Source: Hellea balneolensis DSM 19091 (lineage in GTDB: Bacteria; Pseudomonadota; Alphaproteobacteria; Caulobacterales; Maricaulaceae). Taken from it: 64,000 nt of DNA. A program made the position numbers and the translations under genes. Shown here piece by piece: positions 36,432 to 44,693 of the stretch. The DNA lies in the NCBI RefSeq assembly GCF_000428525.1, contig NZ_KE386760.1, positions 170,973 through 234,972 of the forward strand, in the 5' to 3' direction. The notes under the pieces were generated by a model. That model had not been told where the DNA came from, did not search any database, and saw nothing but the letters and a program-made list of their open reading frames with translations. Every line of letters starts with the position of its first letter. Positions within the stretch are counted from its first letter, which is position 1.

Positions 36432-36448
36432 ATACCATAGGGGGGTAT
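36432..36448. promoter_or_regulatory. Predicted CsoR-type operator
   Basis: ATACCATAGGGGGGTAT has the known shape of CsoR/RcnR-family operators (a G- or C-run flanked by ATAC/GTAT). It spans the start ATG (36447) of the operon's first gene, so binding would block transcription start or ribosome entry. Confidence 0.7.
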
Positions 36449-37100
36449 GCGTTGTGTTACAACATTATTCGCCAGTCTAGCCCTTGTGTCAGGCATAGCT
36501 GAGGCCCGTCCCGTCTCTTATCCCGATGCGTGGACCGTGATGCTGCGCAATGACGTCTATCAAAACAGCGCCCATATTCATTATACGCTTGATACACAGC
36601 ATAGCTTGGGGTTGCGTCTTAGATATGATCGGGAAGGTGATTTTGTCTTTACAGGCGCACAGCTGAACCGTCTCTTTAAACGTTGGAACAAAGTGGATAG
36701 CCAGGCCAATCTATATGGCCGCATCGCGATAGGACAGGTCACGGATAATCTAGATGAGACTGAACTTCGCCTGACACGCGGCAATGACGAGGGTCTGTTT
36801 TTGGGCATATCGGGGGATTGGGAAACACGGCGCTATTTTGTTTCGGCTGCTGCGGAGCATTGGGAAAGTGGCCGTTTTGGAGAATTTTCCAGTTTTCATG
36901 GCCGGCTAGGCGTTGCCCCCTACGTTGCCAATACAGGCGCGCTCCATAGTTGGATTATGGTGGAAGGGCATCACCGCCCCGAAAGCAATGATAAAGTTGC
37001 GGCAACGGCTTTGCTGCGTTTTTTTAAAGGTCCATCTTTACTGGAAGTCGGTGTTGACGACAAAGGTGAGCCCCTGCTTAATTATATTCATAGGTTTTAG
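36447..37100 (+). CDS. Outer-membrane-like protein, first gene of a CsoR-controlled operon
   Basis: A 217-residue exported protein: a short signal ending near A-E-A-R, then alternating strands typical of an outer-membrane beta-barrel or beta-sandwich, ending with aromatic residues (N-Y-I-H-R-F), as outer-membrane proteins do. It is not Cys- or Met-rich. No family is recognised. The ATG lies inside the predicted CsoR operator, with no ribosome site, so it may be leaderless or the true start may differ. It precedes MerP-like and MerT-like genes, which suggests metal passage or sensing at the outer membrane (inference). Confidence 0.75.
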   Translation: MRCVTTLFASLALVSGIAEARPVSYPDAWTVMLRNDVYQNSAHIHYTLDTQHSLGLRLRYDREGDFVFTGAQLNRLFKRWNKVDSQANLYGRIAIGQVTDNLDETELRLTRGNDEGLFLGISGDWETRRYFVSAAAEHWESGRFGEFSSFHGRLGVAPYVANTGALHSWIMVEGHHRPESNDKVAATALLRFFKGPSLLEVGVDDKGEPLLNYIHRF

Positions 37101-37110
37101 GAGACGGATT

Positions 37111-37470
37111 ATGAGATTACTGATTACACTTATAACGGCTGCGACGCTCAGCCTTGCCCCTACGGCAGGTTTTGCCAAAGACAAGAAAATGAACGGCCCA
37201 GAGGTGGTTGAGATGGCCGATATTTCGGTTGGCCTGAGCGGGCTTGTCTGTGATTTTTGCTCTATCGCGCTCAATAAAACATTTAAAAAACGTGATGAAG
37301 TGCGCGGTACTTATGTTGATTTGGACACAAAGCTTCTCTCTGTCGCGCTGAATGAAGGGGAAACCCTCGCGAATGAAGAGATTGTAAAGCTGGTTAAAAA
37401 AGCCGGTTATTCGACAACCAAAATCACGCGCAAAGACGGCAGTGAATTTATACCGCCTGCTAAATCCTAG
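37111..37470 (+). CDS. Exported heavy-metal-associated (MerP-like) protein
   Basis: A 119-residue exported protein: signal peptide ending near A-G-F-A, then an HMA-like fold with the metal motif G-L-V-C-D-F-C-S (C-x-x-C at about residues 47-50), V-D-L-D-T-K-L-L-S-V-A-L and V-K-K-A-G-Y-S-T-T-K-I, which match the strands of MerP/CopZ-type domains. It is likely periplasmic. GGAG precedes the ATG 10 bp after the outer-membrane gene. It should bind a soft metal ion and pass it to the membrane protein encoded next. Confidence 0.85.
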   Translation: MRLLITLITAATLSLAPTAGFAKDKKMNGPEVVEMADISVGLSGLVCDFCSIALNKTFKKRDEVRGTYVDLDTKLLSVALNEGETLANEEIVKLVKKAGYSTTKITRKDGSEFIPPAKS

Positions 37471-37472
37471 AG

Positions 37473-37862
37473 ATGAGCAAAGCGAAACTCGCTTTTCGGG
37501 AAACAGCTGCGCCAACTGTTGCGCTAGTCACAAGCCTCTCAACGCTTATTTGTTGTACCTTGCCAGCAGTGATGATCACTTTGGGCATGGGCGCCGCTTT
37601 GTCATCCCTAACATCAAATGTGCCGCAGCTCATTTGGCTGTCAGAAAGAAAACCCCTCGTCTTTGGCGGCTCATTTATTTTGCTTTGTTTGGCCTGGTGG
37701 GTCCGGTATTTGACCCGAAATATGCCGTGCCCTGCTGATCCTGCCCAAGCTAAAGCCTGCGCCCGCTTACGCGCTCTTGGCGGATGGGTGCTTTATATTG
37801 GATTTGGCGTTTGGGCGGTCGGCGCGTTTTCGGCTTTTGTTCTACCGAAGCTTCTCGCTTAG
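37473..37862 (+). CDS. MerT-like membrane protein
   Basis: A 129-residue membrane protein with three hydrophobic segments. The first holds the vicinal pair C-C followed by Pro (S-T-L-I-C-C-T-L-P-A-V-M-I-T-L-G-M-G-A-A), the pattern of the MerT mercury importer; a loop has M-P-C-P-A-D-P-A-x-A-K-A-C-A-R, similar to the cytoplasmic cysteine loop of MerT. It starts 2 bases after the MerP-like gene stop. No merA or merR is present and the operon is under CsoR, so copper or another soft metal is as likely as mercury (inference). Confidence 0.8.
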   Translation: MSKAKLAFRETAAPTVALVTSLSTLICCTLPAVMITLGMGAALSSLTSNVPQLIWLSERKPLVFGGSFILLCLAWWVRYLTRNMPCPADPAQAKACARLRALGGWVLYIGFGVWAVGAFSAFVLPKLLA

Positions 37863-38077
37863 GCGGCGCTTAAATATCCAATAAGCAGGGACAAAAAAGC
37901 ACCGACGTGAACAACCATAATGGCTTTGTCTTTCCACATAATCCCAACAACAAACCAAAGAATGATTCCAACGAGGAAAAAATAGACATTCCAAGGGGTA
38001 TAGTTAAGTCCCGTCAGTCCATAGCCGATGAGCTGTATGGCGGTCGCAATCCATTTAACGATATCAACTTTTTTCAT
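37859..38077 (-). CDS. Small three-helix membrane protein
   Basis: A 72-residue hydrophobic protein with about three transmembrane segments and a short N-terminal K-K-V-D-I-V-K-W. It ends 4 bases into the MerT-like gene, in convergence. The motif W-N-V-Y-F-F-L-V-G-I-I-L-W-F-V-V-G is reminiscent of small integral proteins of unknown function in marine alphaproteobacteria. No further recognition. Confidence 0.6.
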   Translation of the reverse strand: MKKVDIVKWIATAIQLIGYGLTGLNYTPWNVYFFLVGIILWFVVGIMWKDKAIMVVHVGAFLSLLIGYLSAA

Positions 38078-38224
38078 AATAGCCCTCAGTGTTAGCGGCA
38101 TAGCCGTAGCATAAATAAAAATGGCCTTAGCCGTATGGCGAAATTAAAGTTCCTAATTTTGCGTTTTCAGGGGCAATGACGTTCATTCATTTGATGAGAA
38201 GCTTATCCAATAGCATGATAGCTA

Positions 38225-39808
38225 TCACCCTCGATCCGCCGCCATAACAAGTTTGCGGTAATCTTTTAAATCCCCATCATAGCGCTTTGCCTTGCCATTA
38301 TTAACTAGCCATAATCGGTCGGCCGTAGCTTCTGCAAGGTAAACGTCATGGGTAATGAGAAGGACGGCTCCGGGAAAATCATTTAGCGCGTAAATGAGGG
38401 CTTCGCGGCTATCTATGTCCAAATGGGATGTGGGTTCGTCAAGAATAAGCACATGCGGCTTTTCAATCGACATTAGGCCTAGCAAGAGGCGTACTTTTTC
38501 GCCGCCTGAAAGTTTTTCAACATGGGTGCTGACCTTTTCATAGGCAAAGCCCATTGCGGCGGCAGTGGCGCGGACTTTTGACTCTGACGTATCCTTGGGT
38601 AAAGCACGAGCCACGTGATTGAGGACGCTCTCACCTTCGGTAAGCTCGTCAAGTTGGTCTTGGGAGAAATAGCCAATGCGAATGGCTTTGGGCGCTTTGC
38701 GTTCACCGCTCATAAGAGGCAGGCGTTCGGCAATAGATTTAACAAGTGTTGTTTTGCCTTGGCCGTTTGCGCCAATAATGGCGATGCGATCATCTGGATC
38801 GAGGCGTAATGTGACGTCTTTAAGGATCACCGCCTCCTCACCATAGCCGAGATTGGCTTTCTCTATTTCCAGCATCGGCGGGGCTAGTTTTTCCTTTGGC
38901 CCGGGGAATTTGAAAGGGGTTGTGCGCTCGGCCAATGGGATAGTGATTTCCTGCATTTTCTCCAGCATTTTGACCCGTGATTGCGCTTGGCGGGCTTTGG
39001 AAGCTTTGGCTTTGAAACGATCCACAAAAGCTTGCAAATGGGCGCGATCAGCATCTTGCTTGGCCTTTTGCGCTTCGAGCTGCGCATTCTTAATAGCCTG
39101 CATCTTCATCCAGTCATCATATCCGCCAGAGGTTATGGTCAGTTTTTGATGTTCAAGGGCCAATGTATGCGTAACGCTCCGATTAAGCATTTCGCGGTCA
39201 TGAGACACCATAATGACTGTATGCGGATATTTGCGTAAGTAACCTTCGAGCCAAACAGCACCTTCGAGATCGAGATAGTTAGTCGGTTCATCCAGCAACA
39301 AAACATCCGGTTCGGAAACAAGCACACCCGCGATTGCGGCGCGCATGCGCCAACCACCTGAAAACTCTTTCGTCGCACGGTAAAAATCCTCATCTGAGAA
39401 GCCAAGGCCATTTAGGACTTTTGCCGCGCGCGTATCGGCATTCCACGCATCAATATCAATCAGGCGCGCGTGAATATCTCCCAAGCGATCCGGATCTGTC
39501 TCAGTCTCAGAGTCTTTCATCAATTGATGGCGTTCTGTGTCGGCGGCGAGCACGACATCCATAATCGTATCATCTGTAGCTTCGACTTCTTGTGCGACCC
39601 AGCCAAGTTTGGCACCTTTATTCATACGAATGGAGTCATCCCCGCTTGGTTCTGTCACCTCTTCTCGGATGAGCCGGAGCAGAGTAGATTTGCCTGTCCC
39701 GTTTCGCCCAATCAGCCCAACTTTCCAGCCCGCTGCTATTTGTGCAGACGCACCTTGAAAGAGTGACCGGCCTTGAATGCGGTAGTCTAAATTTGAAATC
39801 GTCAACAT
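38225..39808 (-). CDS. ABC-F family ATPase (Uup/YheS type)
   Basis: A 527-residue soluble twin-ATPase protein with no membrane part. The first ATPase has Walker A G-R-N-G-T-G-K-S-T near residue 35, signature F-S-G-G-W-R-M-R and D-E-P-T-N-Y-L-D; the second has G-A-N-G-Q-G-K-T-T near 325, L-S-G-G-E-K-V-R and D-E-P-T-S-H-L-D. A charged linker of about 80 residues (the ABC-F linker) lies between. ABC-F proteins act on ribosomes or on RNA. The ATG at 39808 matches the family start; a longer frame adds 22 residues. Confidence 0.95.
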   Translation of the reverse strand: MLTISNLDYRIQGRSLFQGASAQIAAGWKVGLIGRNGTGKSTLLRLIREEVTEPSGDDSIRMNKGAKLGWVAQEVEATDDTIMDVVLAADTERHQLMKDSETETDPDRLGDIHARLIDIDAWNADTRAAKVLNGLGFSDEDFYRATKEFSGGWRMRAAIAGVLVSEPDVLLLDEPTNYLDLEGAVWLEGYLRKYPHTVIMVSHDREMLNRSVTHTLALEHQKLTITSGGYDDWMKMQAIKNAQLEAQKAKQDADRAHLQAFVDRFKAKASKARQAQSRVKMLEKMQEITIPLAERTTPFKFPGPKEKLAPPMLEIEKANLGYGEEAVILKDVTLRLDPDDRIAIIGANGQGKTTLVKSIAERLPLMSGERKAPKAIRIGYFSQDQLDELTEGESVLNHVARALPKDTSESKVRATAAAMGFAYEKVSTHVEKLSGGEKVRLLLGLMSIEKPHVLILDEPTSHLDIDSREALIYALNDFPGAVLLITHDVYLAEATADRLWLVNNGKAKRYDGDLKDYRKLVMAADRG

Positions 39809-40040
39809 GGGCGGGGCTTTAACCCTGTGAGGGTTGAATGCAAGTAGCAATGAGGATTTTCGCTTTGTAAGCATAATTCGAGGCGCAGAGGGAAACTCTA
39901 TTATAATAAAATACTATAGCAAAAATAGAAATTTTATATTTAAACTATGCAATAAACTTTATTATGGGGTCGTCATAACATATGGAACCAAATCGCGCCT
40001 TAAGGCGTATAGAAATCATAAAACTAAAAGGGTCATTCTT

Positions 40041-40892
40041 ATGCAAAAATTACTACTTACATTACCAGTATTTGCTGTTGCGCTTGCGGGTTGCGTTACG
40101 GATACATCACCTGTCAAAACTGAAGACGCGATGACAGAAAAAGTCATGAAGACGACTGCACCTGAGCTATGTACAGATATGGGGCCGCAAACGCCGCGCG
40201 ATATTGCAAGCCTGTCGGGTAAAAACCTTATGGAATTTGCCATAGCTCCAGCATCAACAGAGATGAATCTGTGTAACATTCACACCCATACAAATGCCGA
40301 GCATAAAGGTCCTGGCTTTAGTGTCTTCGTGAATAATACGGATAGTGGCGGTTATGCGTGTAATGATGCAGATAGTCTTTCAGATTTAGAGCTCTTCGAC
40401 CCCTATCAAGGCAAAGGCGCTTATAAAGGCGTGAAGCCGGGCGACACAATCGAAGTTCATTGGGTCCATACATCCTGTGACATTGAGCCAGGTGAAGGCC
40501 TTGGGTCATGCTTGACAGATACATGTACCGACCCGCTGCTCCGCGTTGAGGCGCAAGTATTCTTGGTCGTTAACGATCCTGAAAACGCCCTTGATTTCAC
40601 TAAAATGGATTATGAAGGAAAATCAGATGCAGGTTTTCATCAAGCCGGTATGATCCCGTCAGATACAGGCACGCCAGTTGTCTTCCGCGGCTCCACAACA
40701 GGACCGAGCTATGACCAATCCACATGCTCACCCATGAAAGTAACATGGAGCGTGCGCCCGAATTGTGCACGTGTCGATATCAGCTCGCTGCACCGCTGGG
40801 CTGAGCAGGGCAATGTCTTTAACGAGAAAAAGTCCCATGGCGTAAGGCAGCTCGTAACAGCGCCAGAATTGCTCTCGCCTATCGGTCAGTAG
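40041..40892 (+). CDS. Delta-class carbonic anhydrase lipoprotein
   Basis: A 283-residue lipoprotein (signal ending L-A-G-C, Cys18). The mature protein carries the pattern of bacterial delta-class (CDCA-related) carbonic anhydrases: G-P-Q-T-P-R-D-I near residue 48, M-N-L-C-N-I-H-T-H-T-N-A-E-H near 75 (candidate zinc ligands His81, His83, His88), G-D-T-I-E-V-H-W near 134, a W-S-V-R-P block and the end H-G-V-R-Q-L-V-T-A-P-E-L-L. It would interconvert CO2 and bicarbonate in the periplasm. The frame has no start with a signal further up. A terminator follows, then a barrel protein gene. Confidence 0.82.
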   Translation: MQKLLLTLPVFAVALAGCVTDTSPVKTEDAMTEKVMKTTAPELCTDMGPQTPRDIASLSGKNLMEFAIAPASTEMNLCNIHTHTNAEHKGPGFSVFVNNTDSGGYACNDADSLSDLELFDPYQGKGAYKGVKPGDTIEVHWVHTSCDIEPGEGLGSCLTDTCTDPLLRVEAQVFLVVNDPENALDFTKMDYEGKSDAGFHQAGMIPSDTGTPVVFRGSTTGPSYDQSTCSPMKVTWSVRPNCARVDISSLHRWAEQGNVFNEKKSHGVRQLVTAPELLSPIGQ

Positions 40893-40929
40893 TTCAATTA
40901 TTATCGGATCCCCCTTTCCGATCTCACTT

Positions 40930-40958
40930 GGCCCTGTTTTATAGCAGGGCCTTTTTGT
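40930..40958 (+). terminator. Intrinsic terminator after the carbonic anhydrase gene
   Basis: GGCCCTG (40930-40936) pairs with CAGGGCC (40945-40951) across an eight-base loop and is followed by TTTTTG. Confidence 0.82.
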
Positions 40959-40981
40959 GTTTTAGATTTTAGGAATTTATA

Positions 40982-41713
40982 ATGATCAAAACGCTTAAAT
41001 TACATACTCTCGCCTTATTAGGCGCTTTCATGGTGCCCTCGCTTGCAGCGGCTCAAAATACAGGCGGCGTTTTTCCTCCAATGGTCAATGATGGCCATAA
41101 GTCAGCGCAATACCGCATTGCTATCAACCCAGACAATGCTGCGGGTGAAACAGGCTTTGCGCAACGCCTACATTATCAACAATCACTCAATGGGGATATG
41201 ATGTGGCGGGTTGTGGGTCAGACTCGAAAAACAGCCGACTCAGATTTTGATTTCGACTTCCTTCAAGCTGAGCTGTTTTGGGAGCTTAGCGATGATGAGG
41301 ACCAGCATAAAACAGGTTTGCGCTTTGATGCACGTTTGCGTGATGAAGGCCGGGCGGAACAATTAGGCTTAAATTGGACGAATCAATTTAACTTTGAAAA
41401 TGGATGGAGTGCTAGAGCCCTCATACTCACGGCTGTGCAGATTGGTGAGAATGCCGCTGACGGCGTAAACCTACAAACCCGAGGACAGATTGCACGAAAA
41501 ATGGAAAGTGGTCACACGTTGGGTGTTGATATGTTCAATAATTATGTCCGCACAGGCAATATTGGCAGCTTTAAAGAGCAAAGCCACACGATAGGTCCAT
41601 TTGTGGCTGCGCCTTTGGGCGATGGTGTGTCTTTATATGCTGGGCCCCTTTTTGGCCTGTCAAAAGCGGCGCCGGATCTTGAGGCGCGCCTTTGGCTGAC
41701 ACGGGGCTTCTGA
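40982..41713 (+). CDS. Exported outer-membrane-like protein
   Basis: A 243-residue exported protein with a clear signal peptide ending near A-A-A-Q. The rest has alternating amphipathic strands, charged turns and a C-terminal aromatic residue (T-R-G-F), as seen in small outer-membrane barrels. No family is recognised. It is 30 bp after the terminator of the carbonic anhydrase gene; whether the two act together is not shown. ATTTAT lies before the ATG and no strong ribosome site is visible. Confidence 0.65.
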   Translation: MIKTLKLHTLALLGAFMVPSLAAAQNTGGVFPPMVNDGHKSAQYRIAINPDNAAGETGFAQRLHYQQSLNGDMMWRVVGQTRKTADSDFDFDFLQAELFWELSDDEDQHKTGLRFDARLRDEGRAEQLGLNWTNQFNFENGWSARALILTAVQIGENAADGVNLQTRGQIARKMESGHTLGVDMFNNYVRTGNIGSFKEQSHTIGPFVAAPLGDGVSLYAGPLFGLSKAAPDLEARLWLTRGF

Positions 41714-41894
41714 GCCGCAGGCGAATGAACACAGGCAGGTTTTTAACAGATAATATCTTGCATTCATGTGGTGAGTTGTCTAAACGCCCCATTCCTCGCA
41801 GAGGATGCAGCGCTACAGGCTAAAGGCATGCCTGTTCGCTCAAAAGGCCGCCCTGTGGTTTCTTCAACCGCAAGGGCACAATTAGGAGACCGAA

Positions 41895-42107
41895 ATGCCA
41901 AAAATGAAGACCAAGTCAGGCGCTAAAAAGCGTTTCAAACTGACAGCCAGCGGTAAGGTGAAAGCCGGACAAGCGGGCAAACGCCACGGTATGATCAAGC
42001 GTACCAATGACCAAATTCGTAAACTTCGCGGCACAACTGTGTTGTCCGAGTCTGATGCGCGCGTCATTCGTAAAAAATATCTGCCTAACGGCTTGAAAAA
42101 GAAATAG
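41895..42107 (+). CDS. rpmI: 50S ribosomal protein L35
   Basis: A 70-residue basic ribosomal protein with the L35 pattern: [14 protein letters not shown] near the start, [12 protein letters not shown] near the middle, and a Y-L-P-N end. GGAG before the ATG. The upstream 180-bp leader holds no infC, unlike many genomes, so infC lies elsewhere. It pairs with rplT 9 bp later. Confidence 0.96.
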   Translation: MPKMKTKSGAKKRFKLTASGKVKAGQAGKRHGMIKRTNDQIRKLRGTTVLSESDARVIRKKYLPNGLKKK

Positions 42108-42116
42108 GAGCGAGAC

Positions 42117-42494
42117 ATGTCACGTGTAAAACGCGGTGTCACCAAGCACGCCCGCCACAAAAAAGTTATCGATGCTGCCAAGGGTTACCGCGGCCGCCGT
42201 AAAAACACCTTCCGTATCGCGAACCAAGCTGTCGAGAAGGCCGGTCAATATGCTTATATCGGCCGTAAGCTGAAAAAGCGCCAATTCCGCGCGCTCTGGA
42301 TCCAGCGTATCAATGCAGCCGTGCGTGAGCATGGCATGACATATGGCCGCTTCATGGACGGTATCAATAAAGCCGGTATCGAGCTCGACCGTAAAGTTCT
42401 TGCCGATATGGCTGGTAACGAGCCCGAAGCGTTCAAGCTGATTGTTGAAACAGCCAAGAAGCACGCTTCAGTGCCGCATACAGTCAAAGCTTAA
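42117..42494 (+). CDS. rplT: 50S ribosomal protein L20
   Basis: A 125-residue basic RNA-binding protein with the L20 signature near the start ([17 protein letters not shown]), [17 protein letters not shown] and an R-K-V-L-A-D-M-A helix. It binds 23S rRNA early in 50S assembly and can repress its own operon in other bacteria. A terminator follows at 42517. Confidence 0.97.
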   Translation: MSRVKRGVTKHARHKKVIDAAKGYRGRRKNTFRIANQAVEKAGQYAYIGRKLKKRQFRALWIQRINAAVREHGMTYGRFMDGINKAGIELDRKVLADMAGNEPEAFKLIVETAKKHASVPHTVKA

Positions 42495-42516
42495 ATCTAG
42501 CTTTCATATGAATTAG

Positions 42517-42545
42517 AAAAGGCCTCGCAATGCGGGGCCTTTTTG
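42517..42545 (+). terminator. Intrinsic terminator after rplT
   Basis: AAAAGGCCTCGC pairs with GCGGGGCCTTTT (one T-G wobble), with a three-base loop and further T residues. Confidence 0.85.
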
Positions 42546-42604
42546 CTATTCGGAACTCTCTTTCTTTTCAGGTGTTCTTTAATGGACACATATAGGAGAG
42601 AGTT

Positions 42605-42814
42605 ATGTCAGCAGATACTTATGCTATTTCAAAAATCGTCGGCACATCCAAGAAATCTATCGAAGATGCAATTGAGAACGGATTGGCGACCGCTAGCGAA
42701 AGCGTTCGCGGTATGAATTGGTTCGAGGTCGTCTCGACACGCGGATATATCGAAGACGGAAAGGTCGCCTATTATCAGGTGACGATCGAATTTGGCTTCA
42801 AATACAAACGCTAG
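42605..42814 (+). CDS. Dodecin flavin-binding protein
   Basis: A 69-residue protein with the dodecin sequence pattern: Y-x-I-S-K-I-V-G-T-S-K-K-S-I-E-D-A-I near the start, G-M-N-W-F-E-V-V-S-T-R-G-Y-I (with the flavin-stacking Trp), and Y-Q-V-T-I-E-F-G-F. Dodecins form hollow 12-mers that store flavins in stacked pairs and buffer free FMN/riboflavin. A good ribosome site (GGAGAG) precedes the ATG. Confidence 0.93.
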   Translation: MSADTYAISKIVGTSKKSIEDAIENGLATASESVRGMNWFEVVSTRGYIEDGKVAYYQVTIEFGFKYKR

Positions 42815-42843
42815 AGCGCTGCTGCGGCCTGATCTAGTTTATG

Positions 42844-44469
42844 TCATGGGTTTGGGGCTAGGCCTTCATTGTGAGCCATCACCTCTTCTAAATCATTGAT
42901 AAAGCTGTAGAGCTGATATGTCTGCTCCGTAAATGGAAGTGCCCGGCGCGTAATATAAAGCGCTTGGGCGTAATCTTCTTTGGCAGCATAAAGGTTAGCT
43001 AAGGGCAGGGCGATAAGAGGGGCGCGCTGAACAACATTGGTCGCTTTGATACGGGCAATAGCCTGTGCAACATCCGGATCCATCCCGTCTGTGTTATCAA
43101 GATCTGTCAGGGCCATTTTGACAAGCAGGTCCGCATTATCAGGATAAGCCGCCAAAAGAGGCCGCAAAGTCTTGCGCATCATAGCCCCTTTGGCGTAATT
43201 TCCATTGGCAAATTCCTGATAATGAATATGAGCCTGTAAGAGTTTGCCATTAGGAACATTTGGATCCAATGCGAGCGCCATATCAATTTGCTCTCTGGCT
43301 TTGACAGCCCACCCCAACATGAATTGTTGCGCGGCATCAGATACCAGTAATGAGGGTTTTAGCTCAGGATCTGTCTCAATTTGGCTACGCAGAGACTTCA
43401 TAGTTTCATTGATTGAGGCTTGTGATGACGTCAGAGATAAAAGCCTGTATTGCTCAGCGGCCGCTTGGCTTGGCGTTAGGTTTTTAACTTTAACAGAGGC
43501 AGTCAATCTTCCAGGCTTTGGTGAATAAGTCGCGATGGGCATCTCGTCTGATGTCGCGTAGCTTTGTAGTATAAGTTTCAAATCTTCTGTGGATTTCCCC
43601 AAAACCTCTTCAACAATTTTTTGAAGATCATCCTGTTCGGCCTCTTTCGAAGATTTGAGGGCCGCGTAACTCGTATTGGACATGTTGGGTTTTGTATCAA
43701 CATTTCCCCCGACCAGATTGATTGTTCGCTCAGCAATACGGTCAAGCTTTTCCATGCCGCCAGCTTGGTTTTTCATATAATGAACTAAAGCCCAGTTTTG
43801 CGCATAAAAGAAGGTTGTGTTGCCCGGCCTGCCGGCCCAGCCTTTTGGCGCTATATGAGTCGGAACCGCTCCGAATTCGATTTGGGAAAATGATGAAAAT
43901 TGAGATTTCAACGGATACCATCCTTTAATCGGATAGCCCATGAGAAGCTGCTGCAAGTCATGCGGCGTGCCAATTCTATACTGCCCGTCTGGGAGCTCCT
44001 CATAGCTTGCAAAATATTCGGCAAGGCCTTCCCCCAACCATCTGGGCGTTACTTTCTGTCTGTGCGAAGAGGTAAAGTGATGCACATATTCATGCCGCAG
44101 ACTATTACGTAACTCTTGGATATCTCCCGCAGCGGCATTTCCGTTTATTATGGCTCTGGGGCCCGCAATTGTGGGTTGGTATATCGCTATGAAGTCCTCA
44201 CTTAGGTCGAGAACTTTAAAAATATCAGGATCAGACACGATATACATATCAACTCTCTGGTCTGGTGTAGAGAGCGGGATATTATGTATTTCAAATAAGG
44301 CAGACCGAAAGCGCTCAAGCTCGGAAATCATATCAATAGCGTTAGAGGTGTCGATTTCGCCTGATAATGTAAAGTTATCTGACTGAATTTGGACCGCGCT
44401 CTGTGCGTGGCTTAGCTTGGCGGATATCAGACATAGGCTGATTAAAGCAGAGAGGATAAGGCGCGTCAT
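42844..44469 (-). CDS. DUF1570/peptidase-MA-like exported protein with TPR-type end
   Basis: A 541-residue exported protein (signal peptide ending S-H-A near residue 22). Residues about 70-240 look like a zinc peptidase of the MA clan: H-E-Y-V-H-H-F (His126, Glu127, His130), then W-L-G-E-G-L-A-E-Y-F-A near 145-152 as the third-ligand helix, as in DUF1570. The C-terminal half is helical with tetratricopeptide-like repeats (near residues 380-520). It stands alone, convergent with dodecin. Substrate unknown. Confidence 0.78.
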   Translation of the reverse strand: MTRLILSALISLCLISAKLSHAQSAVQIQSDNFTLSGEIDTSNAIDMISELERFRSALFEIHNIPLSTPDQRVDMYIVSDPDIFKVLDLSEDFIAIYQPTIAGPRAIINGNAAAGDIQELRNSLRHEYVHHFTSSHRQKVTPRWLGEGLAEYFASYEELPDGQYRIGTPHDLQQLLMGYPIKGWYPLKSQFSSFSQIEFGAVPTHIAPKGWAGRPGNTTFFYAQNWALVHYMKNQAGGMEKLDRIAERTINLVGGNVDTKPNMSNTSYAALKSSKEAEQDDLQKIVEEVLGKSTEDLKLILQSYATSDEMPIATYSPKPGRLTASVKVKNLTPSQAAAEQYRLLSLTSSQASINETMKSLRSQIETDPELKPSLLVSDAAQQFMLGWAVKAREQIDMALALDPNVPNGKLLQAHIHYQEFANGNYAKGAMMRKTLRPLLAAYPDNADLLVKMALTDLDNTDGMDPDVAQAIARIKATNVVQRAPLIALPLANLYAAKEDYAQALYITRRALPFTEQTYQLYSFINDLEEVMAHNEGLAPNP

Positions 44470-44521
44470 AGCTAACTGATATAGAAAGCCGCCCTAATCG
44501 CAAGTCTAGAGCGCTTCCTGT

Positions 44522-44549
44522 TTGACATCTCCTAAAATCGACCCTATAC
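44522..44549 (+). promoter_or_regulatory. Predicted sigma-70-type promoter of ffh
   Basis: TTGACA (44522-44527) and CTATAC (44544-44549) are 16 bp apart. Start of transcription would be near 44556, giving a leader of about 138 bases before the ffh ATG. Confidence 0.55.
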
Positions 44550-44555
44550 GCCGCC

Positions 44556-44693
44556 CAAATCCGCGCAGTTCTAACCTGCGCTCTGACCTGTGCGACACCC
44601 TCAAGGGGACGATGCAGGCGGAGTCCTCCGGTCGACGTTATCGTTCATCGGAGCCGTTAGTGCTATGCGATTGTGAATTAATGAAGGAAATAC
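44556..44693 (+). other. Structured 5' leader of ffh
   Basis: The leader holds GCGCAG/CTGCGC around seven bases (44563-44581), a small CCC/GGG hairpin near 44601-44611 and CTCCG/CGGAG around 18 bases (about 44628-44655). It lacks the GGAAGGAAGC-type apical loop of 4.5S/SRP RNA, so it is not an ffs gene. A regulatory leader is likely, but no known RNA family is recognised. Confidence 0.4.

Noticed and set aside
36447..37862. Canonical mer mercury-resistance operon
   Set aside because: There is no merR, merA or merB; the regulator is CsoR-type. Only the two small proteins resemble MerP and MerT.
44556..44693. 4.5S/SRP RNA gene next to ffh
   Set aside because: The conserved GGAAGGAAGC-type apical loop and its stem are not present; only a structured leader is supported.
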